From contig JBHHZP010000070.1 in the NCBI GenBank assembly GCA_046758085.1, positions 1 through 17,661 on the forward strand: a stretch of DNA of 17,661 nt, in the 5' to 3' direction. The translations under genes were made by a program, and so were the position numbers. Source of the DNA: VRUB01 sp046758085. GTDB lineage: Bacteria > Pseudomonadota > Gammaproteobacteria > Acidiferrobacterales > SPGG2. The notes under the pieces are model-generated. The model made no database searches and was not told the origin of the DNA. It worked only from the letters and a program-made list of their open reading frames with translations. Positions 8,679-14,455 of this stretch are shown here, in pieces. Numbering within the stretch: the stretch's first letter is position 1; the number at the start of each line of letters is the position of its first letter.

Positions 8679-9962
8679 ATGAGCACTCGTTCGCACGTAC
8701 TGTTTAGCCAGGCCTGCCGGCACATCCCTGGCGGCGTGAACTCGCCCGTGCGTGCGTTCACGGGGGTGGGAGGCGACCCCGTGTTTCTCGCCCGTGGCAG
8801 CGGCGCCCACGTCTGGGACGAGGACGGCAACGAGTACATCGATTACGTTGGCTCCTGGGGCCCGATGATCCTGGGGCACGCGCACCCCGCCGTGCTGCAG
8901 GCGGTGAAACAATCGGCAGACCACGGTCTCGGGTTCGGTGCCCCGACGCGCGTGGAGGTGGAGATGGCAGAAATTATCTGCGCGCTGGTGCCGTCGATCG
9001 AGAAGCTGCGCATGGTGAACTCGGGGACCGAGGCCACCATGAGCGCGATACGGCTGGCGCGCGGCTTCACCGGTCGTGACAAGATCATCAAATTCGAGGG
9101 TTGCTATCACGGGCACTCCGACTCGCTGCTGATCAAGGCGGGTTCCGGTGCCTTGGCCTTGGGTGTGCCCACCTCACCGGGCGTGCCGGCGGAGCTGGCG
9201 GCCCACACAGTGACGCTCGAGTACAACAACGCCGAGCCGGTGCGCGAGGCATTTGCCGCGATCGGACAGCAGATTGCCTGCCTGATTGTCGAACCGGTGG
9301 CCGGCAACATGAACTGCGTCCCTCCGGTCGATGATTTCCTGCCGACGCTGCGAGAGCTCTGCAGCCGCCATAGGGCAGTGTTGATCTTCGATGAGGTCAT
9401 GACCGGTTTTCGCGTAGCGCTCGGGGGGGCGCAGGCGCTCTATGGCATCACACCCGATCTCACCACGCTCGGCAAGGTGATCGGCGGCGGCCTGCCGGTC
9501 GGTGCCTTTGGCGGGCGCGCACAGATCATGGACCATATAGCCCCGCAGGGGCCGGTCTATCAGGCAGGTACGCTGTCGGGGAACCCGGTCGCCATGGCCG
9601 CCGGGCTGGCTACGCTCAAGGAGATCAGCCGGGAAGGGTTCCATCAGGCGCTCACGCGCAGGACGACGGCACTGGCCGAAGGGCTCGAGGCCTGCGGGCG
9701 CGAGGCGGGTGTACCGCTGACGGTACAGTCCGTCGGTGGCATGTTCGGCATTTTCTTTACCGAGCAAGCGCCGGTTACATGCTTCGCGCAGGTGATGGCA
9801 TGCGACGTCGAGCGCTTCAAGAAATTCTTTCATGCGATGCTGCAGGCTGGCGTCTACCTTGCGCCATCGCCGTTTGAGGCGGGCTTCGTGTCGGCGGCGC
9901 ACACGGATGCGGATATCGAGAGGACGCTCGCCGCGGCCGCGAGCTGTCTGCGCAGCCCGTAA
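8679..9962 (+). CDS. hemL: Glutamate-1-semialdehyde 2,1-aminomutase
   Basis: PLP enzyme of 427 aa, the usual length, that makes 5-aminolevulinate from glutamate-1-semialdehyde, completing the C5 route into heme. The PLP lysine is Lys266 in TTLGKVIGGGLPVGAFGG, with FDEV (237-240) holding the cofactor aspartate. Further signatures are IPGGVNSPVRAF at the N-terminus, VNSGTEATMSAIRLARG (113-129) and GCYHGHSD (141-148). The ATG at 8679 has AGGA seven bases upstream; a second ATG at 8649 falls in the intergenic hairpin and is rejected. It follows thiE by 51 nt in the same direction. Its stop codon overlaps the T-run of a minus-strand terminator, so the end of its own transcript is not obvious. Confidence 0.97.
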   Translation: MSTRSHVLFSQACRHIPGGVNSPVRAFTGVGGDPVFLARGSGAHVWDEDGNEYIDYVGSWGPMILGHAHPAVLQAVKQSADHGLGFGAPTRVEVEMAEIICALVPSIEKLRMVNSGTEATMSAIRLARGFTGRDKIIKFEGCYHGHSDSLLIKAGSGALALGVPTSPGVPAELAAHTVTLEYNNAEPVREAFAAIGQQIACLIVEPVAGNMNCVPPVDDFLPTLRELCSRHRAVLIFDEVMTGFRVALGGAQALYGITPDLTTLGKVIGGGLPVGAFGGRAQIMDHIAPQGPVYQAGTLSGNPVAMAAGLATLKEISREGFHQALTRRTTALAEGLEACGREAGVPLTVQSVGGMFGIFFTEQAPVTCFAQVMACDVERFKKFFHAMLQAGVYLAPSPFEAGFVSAAHTDADIERTLAAAASCLRSP

Positions 9963-9991
9963 AAAAACAGGCCGGGTTTTTAGGCCCGGCC
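9961..9991 (-). terminator. Rho-independent terminator of the 78-codon gene
   Basis: Read on the minus strand: stem GGCCGGG / CCCGGCC (9985-9991 with 9970-9976), eight-base loop, then TG and seven T (9967-9961). It comes 45 nt after the stop of the minus-strand gene at 10036. On the plus strand the A-run precedes the stem and no T-run follows, so it works mainly in one direction. The T-run overlaps the hemL stop codon. Confidence 0.8.
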
Positions 9992-10035
9992 CGCGCGTGC
10001 GCCCCACACGCAATTCCGTCAATAAACCGTCTCGC

Positions 10036-10272
10036 TCAACTCACCAGTATGTTTTCATCCGTGTAGCGCACGGTGGCGACGTGCGGGCGGACCGCCATGT
10101 CGCTCAATGCGATATCGATTCCGAGGATAGCCACCACATCATTGTGGTCCCTGACCCCCGGCATCTCCTGGCGCAGGTAGGTGTAATGGGTCTCGTTCAT
10201 GTAGACCAGGTTCGGCCGCGAGCCGTTGTCGTGCTCGTAATCACTGACCAGATTGACGATGTGACTAAGCAT
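10036..10272 (-). CDS. Small protein of unknown function under a sigma-54 promoter
   Basis: Predicted 78-aa soluble protein that I do not recognise. It begins MLSHIVNLVSDYEHDNGSRP (a likely helix), then NLVYMNETHYTYLRQEM, and a strand-like second half with VVAILGIDIALSD and HVATVRYTDENILVS. There is no signal peptide, membrane segment or cysteine. The ATG at 10272 is set by AGAGGGA six bases upstream; a longer frame to 10341 would add 23 poorly coding residues and start inside the untranslated leader. It is a single-gene unit: a sigma-54 promoter about 87 nt of leader upstream and a strong terminator just downstream. That frame of signals makes it a real, regulated gene despite the lack of a known family. 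Confidence 0.82.
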   Translation of the reverse strand: MLSHIVNLVSDYEHDNGSRPNLVYMNETHYTYLRQEMPGVRDHNDVVAILGIDIALSDMAVRPHVATVRYTDENILVS

Positions 10273-10369
10273 CTCTATTCCCTCTACCCAACACGTCGTA
10301 CGTTGTTCTTTCTGGCGGGGGCGTCGGCCATTGCACGACACTCCCCGGCGCTGTCTTTCTGGTGTAAAG

Positions 10370-10384
10370 GCAATACTCGTGCCA
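10370..10384 (-). promoter_or_regulatory. Sigma-54 (RpoN) promoter
   Basis: The minus strand reads TGGCACGAGTATTGC, matching the sigma-54 consensus TGGCACG-N4-TTGC at every defined core base. The invariant GG and GC are ten bases apart as required. It points at the 78-codon gene; transcription would begin near 10359, giving a leader of about 87 nt. Sigma-54 promoters need an enhancer-binding activator, which is not encoded in this window. Confidence 0.8.
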
Positions 10385-10400
10385 GACTCGAATATCGATA

Positions 10401-10413
10401 TAACATATTGAAT
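10401..10413 (-). promoter_or_regulatory. Possible IHF site for the sigma-54 promoter
   Basis: The minus strand reads ATTCAATATGTTA, 12 of 13 to WATCAANNNNTTR, in an AT-rich stretch about 42-54 bases upstream of the expected transcription start. That is where IHF normally bends DNA to bring an activator to sigma-54 polymerase. The palindrome ATATCGATAT (10392-10401) overlaps its edge. Confidence 0.45.
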
Positions 10414-10662
10414 TAAAATGAAAATACTCAGGAACGAGGGAGGGCAGACCGGACTATCGGTGGACGCTGAGGGTACAGGGCGACGACAAGGGGCACACAG
10501 CAGCCGACCGCTGGCGGCGGCACCCCGAAAATGCGGATGAACGGTCGGCCTACAGGCTACCGGCGGCGCCGGGCACGAGCCTGATGGGGAAAATAATTCT
10601 CAACGCGACGGGCGTACCCGGCTGCTGTGATCAGTCGGGTGGCGCCACCGCCACGCCATGCG

Positions 10663-11274
10663 TCAGGGCGCGGGCTCCAGACCGGACATGTACACGGCCA
10701 CCGCCCTGATCTCACGTTTGGACATGCGGGCAGCGATGGCGTTCATGATCTCGTTGCGGCGCTTGCCCTCCTTGAATGCCTGCAACTGATTTTCGCTGTA
10801 GGTCGCATGCTGGCCAGACACGCTGGGGAAGCGCGGCGGGACCCCCTGACCGGCGGGGCCGTGGCACGCCATACAGGCCGATACCTGCATTTTTCTGCTG
10901 CCACCCCGGTAGAGACGCTCGCCGCGCTTCGCGAGCTCGGCAGCGGTTACGCCTACGACCTTGACCTTCTGGCTGCTGAAGTAGGCTGCCAGATTTTCCA
11001 TGTCCTTTTCCGACAAGCCCGCCGCGATTCCTGCCATGATCGGGTTCTGGCGTGCCCCCGACTTGAAATCTTTCAGCTGCTTCACGATATACTCGGCGTG
11101 CTGTCCCGCCAGCTTGGGCCATTCGGGATTGGCGCTGTTGCCGTCGGGGCCGTGACACGCGATGCACAGCGCGGACTTGGTCTGTCCCGCAGCCGCATCG
11201 CCTGCAGCCCGGGCAGCGCCCAGATCGAGCAGCACCCACGCGCCTATGGCTAGTGCAAGAACAGTTTTCCACAT
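10663..11274 (-). CDS. Cytochrome c4 (diheme, periplasmic)
   Basis: Diheme c-type cytochrome of 203 aa that carries electrons in the periplasm, commonly to terminal oxidases. A Sec signal peptide covers about 1-23 (MWKTVLALAIGAWVLLDLG, cut after ARA). The two halves repeat each other: heme motifs CIACH (37-41) and CMACH (134-138), each followed by HGP and later by a likely axial Met, in NPIM (M80) and NEIM (M177). Start ATG at 11274 has a strong GGGAGGA six bases upstream; the GTG at 11289 in the ribosome site is rejected. It is divergent from engB, a pairing also seen around the Pseudomonas cc4-engB locus. Confidence 0.93.
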   Translation of the reverse strand: MWKTVLALAIGAWVLLDLGAARAAGDAAAGQTKSALCIACHGPDGNSANPEWPKLAGQHAEYIVKQLKDFKSGARQNPIMAGIAAGLSEKDMENLAAYFSSQKVKVVGVTAAELAKRGERLYRGGSRKMQVSACMACHGPAGQGVPPRFPSVSGQHATYSENQLQAFKEGKRRNEIMNAIAARMSKREIRAVAVYMSGLEPAP

Positions 11275-11531
11275 GGTGTTTCCTCCCACCGCTCACGGGC
11301 CTCGCGGGCCGGACGGCACGCCGTGCATGCCGGCCCGGCGCCCAGGACGCACAATCTCACCCTTCTCGCCTACTGGCGAGTGTCCCGTCGATAATAAGTC
11401 GATAATAAAAGGTGTCGTGAAAGCGACCGCCGACCGATGCTACAGAATTGGGCGCATGCGGCCCCTGTAAATTTTCAAGCAGGGGCCTATATACCAACAG
11501 TGTGTTTTCGGGTCAATTTTCGCCGTAAACC
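11275..11531. other. Divergent cytochrome c4 / engB promoter region
   Basis: A 257-nt divergent spacer without a gene. It contains a tetraloop hairpin CTCGCC-TACT-GGCGAG (11365-11380), a perfect tandem repeat of GTCGATAATAA (11387-11408), and an 8-bp stem GGCCCCTG/CAGGGGCC with a 12-base loop (11460-11487) in the engB leader. The repeats contain TATTAT on the minus strand, which could act as -10 elements for cytochrome c4, but no fitting -35 is clear. Confidence 0.45.
11387..11408. repeat. Tandem 11-bp repeat
   Basis: Two exact adjacent copies of GTCGATAATAA lie between the divergent cytochrome c4 and engB genes. This may be a doubled regulator-binding or -10 region. Confidence 0.7.
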
Positions 11532-12182
11532 ATGGATAACCCCTTTCACAACCTGAGCTTTTGTTTGAGCGCGACCGCGCTTGCTCAGCTGCCGGCCGAT
11601 CGCGGTGTTGAAGTGGCGTTTGTCGGCCGCTCCAATGCCGGAAAATCCAGCGTTATCAATACGATTGCCGCACGCAAGGGTCTTGCCCGTACGAGCAAGA
11701 CGCCAGGGCGTACCCGCGCGATTAACGTGTTCGCCCTGGACGAGGCACACCGCCTCATGGACCTGCCCGGATTCGGTTATGCTCGCGTTTCCCAGGCCAT
11801 GAAACAGCAGTGGCAGCAGACCTTGAACCGCTACTTACAGTGCCGGCGTTCCTTGCGTGGGCTCATTCTGGTCATGGACATCCGCCGCCCGATGAATGCC
11901 TCCGATCTGGAGCTGCTGAGCTGGTGCCGGGATTGCGCCATGCCGGTACACGTGCTGCTCGCCAAGAGCGACAAGCTGTCGCGCGCAGGCGCCGCCGCGA
12001 AGCTCGACAAGGTGGGTTCATCGCTGCAACGTTTCGGCCCGCGGGTCTCGGTGCAGCTCTTTTCTGCTCCCGCGCGCAAGGGGGTCGAGGACGCCAGGGC
12101 GGTGCTGTGCGATTGGCTCGGTCTGCCGCCCGCAGGGCCAAAAAAAAGCCCCGGAAACAAGGGGAGAGAGCCCGGGGCCTAA
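11532..12182 (+). CDS. engB: Ribosome biogenesis GTP-binding protein EngB (YihA/YsxC)
   Basis: Small GTPase of 216 aa that assists assembly of the large ribosomal subunit. G1 is GRSNAGKSS (32-40), the switch-I region ARTSKTPGRT (52-61), G3 DLPGFG (77-82) and G5 FSAPARKG. G4 reads AKSDKL (144-149) where E. coli has TKADKL; the key Lys and Asp remain. The ATG at 11532 matches the family start though the ribosome site is weak. The last 13 residues (KKSPGNKGREPGA) are not conserved; they are encoded by the hairpin and A-run that form a terminator on the opposite strand. It faces the proposed small RNA gene head-on. Confidence 0.95.
   Translation: MDNPFHNLSFCLSATALAQLPADRGVEVAFVGRSNAGKSSVINTIAARKGLARTSKTPGRTRAINVFALDEAHRLMDLPGFGYARVSQAMKQQWQQTLNRYLQCRRSLRGLILVMDIRRPMNASDLELLSWCRDCAMPVHVLLAKSDKLSRAGAAAKLDKVGSSLQRFGPRVSVQLFSAPARKGVEDARAVLCDWLGLPPAGPKKSPGNKGREPGA
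12140..12178 (-). terminator. Rho-independent terminator (minus strand) inside the engB end
   Basis: Minus strand: stem GCCCCGG / CCGGGGC (12172-12178 with 12148-12154), a 17-base pyrimidine-rich loop, then eight T (12147-12140). On the plus strand no T-run follows. No protein gene ends here on the minus strand; the nearest, the PhnD-like gene, stops 570 nt away, so this terminator calls for a separate short transcript. Confidence 0.75.
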
Positions 12183-12263
12183 TCTGTCCTGGAACAAAAA
12201 GATGCGTTCCAGGAGCTACCCGCTCAGGGAGGAGGAGCGGGCAGGACGATCATCAGATCGTCC
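12140..12263 (-). ncRNA. Candidate small regulatory RNA, Spot 42/ErsA-like locus
   Basis: The minus strand holds four hairpins in series. From 5': GGACGATC/GATCGTCC with loop TGAT (12244-12263), CCCGCTC/GAGCGGG with loop CTCCTCCCT (12219-12241), TCCTGGAAC/GTTCCAGGA (12187-12214), and the terminator with eight U (12140-12178). Stems are perfect and 7-9 bp. The second loop exposes CUCCUCCC, complementary to the Shine-Dalgarno sequence, as in anti-SD loops of some regulatory RNAs. It converges on engB, as Spot 42 does in E. coli; ErsA lies between polA and engB in Pseudomonas. No primary sequence likeness to either was recognised. The 5' end and promoter could not be placed, so the transcript may begin upstream of 12263. 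Confidence 0.55.
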
Positions 12264-12391
12264 ATAAGTGTTGACCCGCGTCAGCAAAAAAAGTTCTTTC
12301 GCCTTCTGGGCGCCGACGCCGCGCGCCAAAGACCGTAAAAACTTCAGCGGAATTAATGCAGCGCCGAAACCCGACGCAAGATGAACCGTGA

Positions 12392-12438
12392 ACCACCCCC
12401 TCCCTAACCCTCCCCGAATCTGGGGGAGGGAATGTGGT
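12392..12438. repeat. REP-like nested palindrome
   Basis: An inner 8-bp stem CCCTCCCC/GGGGAGGG (12408-12415 with 12423-12430) sits inside an outer stem ACCAC/GTGGT (12392-12396 with 12434-12438). The CCTCCCTAACCCTCCCC pattern resembles dispersed intergenic repeats of proteobacteria. Confidence 0.55.
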
Positions 12439-12533
12439 GAGGCGTGAGGAATAACTACAGTCGCAAGTTACAACTACCAAGTGGCAAGGAACTGCTACAG
12501 CAAGGGCCTGCGACTGCGGACGGAGGACCATAG

Positions 12534-12568
12534 TCCGTGATCCATCACCTGTGATCCGTGAGGCGTGA
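12534..12568 (+). repeat. Degenerate heptamer tandem repeat
   Basis: Five adjacent 7-mers read TCCGTGA, TCCATCA, CCTGTGA, TCCGTGA, GGCGTGA. The related unit GGCGTGA also occurs near 12441. Confidence 0.55.
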
Positions 12569-12754
12569 AGTGTTTTTTTGAAACCCCCTTACTCAAGCCG
12601 AGGGAGGGGCGCAGCCGAAGCCCAGGCCCGAAGGGGCACGAGCGGGGTGAGGCGGATTAAGGCAAAGATCCGGGGGACCTTTGCCCCGCTGAACGGGCTC
12701 GCCACGGACGGCTAGCGCGGTAGTAAACAATCGCCGGTAGGCGACCCTACTGGT

Positions 12755-13699
12755 CTAAATATCAAACCCCCAGGTGTCGCGAAGAACGGCGTCCAAACCG
12801 GCATACTCCTTTCGCACTGCGCCTACTACCTGGTCGGCCCCAAGGAGCTTGCACAGGGGAGCCATGATCTGCTGTCCCTCGGGTGACAGCAGCGCATGCA
12901 GGATCTCCGCCTTGACTGCGGGTGATAGCCGCGGGCTGACTGTCAGTGTTGGTCCCGGGGTCGCGTCACTCCTGAACAACACACGCACATACCTGCTGTC
13001 TGGATTGAGCTTGTGGTAGACGGACAGTGGCACGACCGCACCATCACAGCCGCCGGCCATCATGGTGTCGTAGATCCGGCGGGAGTCGGACATGGCTTGG
13101 AGTACGGGTTGCCGGGCCGGATTGTCGTAACGGCTATACACCGTCAGCGTATCCTGGTTGGGCCGGGCGCGAGCACACAGGCGTCGCCCCACTAGATCGT
13201 CGAGCCGTCTCACCTGCTTGTTACTGTAACGGGCCAGCACCACAAAGGCACTCGGTGCGGCCATCTTGGCCAGTGGCTCGTGGCGCGTTTTGGCGATGCG
13301 CCAGCTTGCGAAATGAGCGCTGTCAAAGGCAAGGTCAGTCCGCCCTTCGCGGACGGCTTTCGCATAAGCACGCCAGTCGCCGAGATCGCGGTAAATGATG
13401 TTCTTACCGGAAACGCGCGACAGATAGCTGGCAATGGCCCCGTATATTTGCTTCGCGCGCACGGCCGGCATCTGCCCGGGGGGAGCGGAAAGGACATATT
13501 GTTCACGCGCGGCGGCCGTAGCCTCTGTTAGCTGTACATTCACCAGGCCCGAGAGCAAGGCATAGGCGCTGATCGCCGCAGCGGGTATTTCTTCGGTCGG
13601 GGAGGTCTGTGCAAACAGACCGACCGTCAGTGCGAGGACAGCGAGTAAGAAGGTGCGCCGAAGGGACGGACGGCGGCGTGTTGCAGCAACGGGAGACAT
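12755..13699 (-). CDS. PhnD-like periplasmic substrate-binding protein
   Basis: Exported protein of 314 aa of the phosphate/phosphonate-type ABC binding-protein family. An N-terminal hydrophobic segment follows RRTF (LLAVLALTVGLFA, about 18-30), a likely signal peptide. The body shows family features: a domain beginning ARAKQIYGAIASYLSRVSG, DWRAYAKAVREGRTDLAFDS (substrate-binding lobe), a hinge with LDDLVGRRLCAR, GGCDGAVVPLSVYHKL, and TPGPTLTVSPRLSP near the end. It has no permease or ATPase gene nearby, so it may serve as a sensor or partner of a distant transporter rather than phosphonate uptake. The ATG at 13699 lacks a strong ribosome site. The ligand cannot be told from sequence. Confidence 0.8.
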   Translation of the reverse strand: MSPVAATRRRPSLRRTFLLAVLALTVGLFAQTSPTEEIPAAAISAYALLSGLVNVQLTEATAAAREQYVLSAPPGQMPAVRAKQIYGAIASYLSRVSGKNIIYRDLGDWRAYAKAVREGRTDLAFDSAHFASWRIAKTRHEPLAKMAAPSAFVVLARYSNKQVRRLDDLVGRRLCARARPNQDTLTVYSRYDNPARQPVLQAMSDSRRIYDTMMAGGCDGAVVPLSVYHKLNPDSRYVRVLFRSDATPGPTLTVSPRLSPAVKAEILHALLSPEGQQIMAPLCKLLGADQVVGAVRKEYAGLDAVLRDTWGFDI

Positions 13700-14320
13700 G
13701 ATGAAATCTGAAGCTCTTGTAAGTACTCTGCGACGCCTTACCTATTTAGCTCACATCGTGTTCCCTTTCGCGGAGCGTGACTCGCGGTCCTGACTCGCAC
13801 TGGACCGGAAAGTGAGTGGATACACACAATCCGTTGTGTGCATCCGGGGTGGGGCGCACGCAGGTGCGTCCGGTATATCCCCGCTCTTTCCCTTTAGCGG
13901 TTCCTTGAGCGCGCTGCCGCGCGCGCAATTCTGCGTCCTGCAGATGACTCACGTGGACCGCTCCAGGTCCACACTCAATCGTTTGAGACAGCGTTATCTA
14001 CCCCGGCCACGTTCTGCCGAGGCCATTTAACCCTAGCCGACAAGGGGGTGAAGTCCAGCAAAAAAACGGTATTTTTGCCTGTTTTTCAGACAAATGGCGG
14101 GTCGCTGCCGACGGCTGACGGCACATTTCCGCGCCACTAGCCGGCGGCCGCGGACTCGCCGTTTTACCGCTCTGGAGTGGCGTGGAGTCGGCGTCAGCGA
14201 GATCGATCTGGGGCAGGGCGACAGTGCCCATTTGCGTCAGAAACCCCAATAATTCTGACGTTATAATCGGGACTCATGGTATGGCTTAGCCATCCCTGTT
14301 CCTGCTGATCGCCGCAGATC
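13700..14320. other. Hairpin-rich spacer upstream of the PhnD-like gene
   Basis: About 620 nt without a supported gene. Inverted repeats follow one another: CACACAA-TCCG-TTGTGTG, extended by GGAT/ATCC past one mismatch (13818-13845); CGCAC-GCAG-GTGCG (about 13856-13869); GTGGACC/GGTCCAC (13953-13972); CTCAA/TTGAG (13974-13987); GCAAAAA/TTTTTGC (14058-14078); and CGTCAGAA/TTCTGACG (14235-14260), next to a TATAAT (14262-14267) without a matching -35. Short frames, including a 68-codon minus-strand one at 13746-13952, show no protein features. Some of this may be decayed remains of the phzF-like gene, but no later PhzF motif was seen in it. Confidence 0.45.
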
Positions 14321-14455
14321 TGAAAGGTTGTTTTACACGGCGATAGAGCGCAGCGGCTCATCGTCAAACCAGCGCTCCAACGGACACGCCGCAGCCGGAT
14401 TGCCGGGGAACAATCGGCCGGTAAAGGCATCGATTATGCAGAGCGGCACCCACAT
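14321..14455 (-). pseudogene. phzF-family gene remnant (N-terminus only)
   Basis: An ATG at 14455 overlaps the stop of the aldo/keto reductase as TAATG and opens a 40-codon frame, with PLCIIDAFTGRLF then PGNPAAACPLERWFDDEPLR, closely matching the N-terminus of PhzF-like isomerases/epimerases. Codon 41 is TAA (14333-14335), where the family has the Glu of the ENNLSE motif. Reading through it gives NNLSD and then likeness stops, with none of the later motifs such as CGHAT. The catalytic Glu of NLSE would be Asp. So this is a nonsense-mutated, 3'-truncated gene once coupled to the reductase. Function of the intact ancestor is unknown; the family is broad. Confidence 0.75.

Larger units (their letters stand above)
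10273..10662. other. Upstream region of the small gene / 3' flank of cytochrome c4
   Basis: About 390 nt without a supported gene. The left part holds the sigma-54 promoter and AT-rich control region (10370-10430) of the 78-codon gene. The right part shows an inverted repeat GCCGACCG/CGGTCGGC (10503-10510 with 10542-10549) and a 12-base palindrome GGTGGCGCCACC (10638-10649) just past the cytochrome c4 stop. No intrinsic terminator with a T-run is evident for cytochrome c4. Confidence 0.4.
12264..12754. other. Repeat-rich gene-free region
   Basis: About 490 nt with no credible gene. It holds a REP-like palindrome (12392-12438), an array of degenerate heptamers (12534-12568), the 11-mer GTGAGGCGTGA twice (from 12437 and from 12558), a hairpin GGCAAAG/CTTTGCC (12661-12685), and a CGCC-GGTA-GGCG hairpin (12732-12743). 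The upstream part would carry the promoter of the candidate small RNA. A 92-codon minus-strand frame at 12253-12531 runs through the repeats and looks like chance. Confidence 0.5.

Noticed and set aside
9961..9991. Intrinsic terminator of hemL
   Set aside because: On the plus strand the A-run comes before the stem and there is no T-run after it; the layout fits the minus strand.
12187..12263. Plus-strand CsrB/RsmZ-like RNA with several AGGA motifs
   Set aside because: AGGA occurs repeatedly in this orientation, but no terminator follows on the plus strand, while the minus strand ends in a full terminator.
12253..12531. 92-codon minus-strand frame
   Set aside because: It covers the repeat region and the candidate small RNA promoter; no protein features.
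13746..13952. 68-codon minus-strand frame (GTG start)
   Set aside because: No ribosome site or family pattern; it runs across several inverted repeats.
14194..14430. 78-codon minus-strand frame
   Set aside because: It is out of frame with the phzF-like remnant and shows no recognisable domain.
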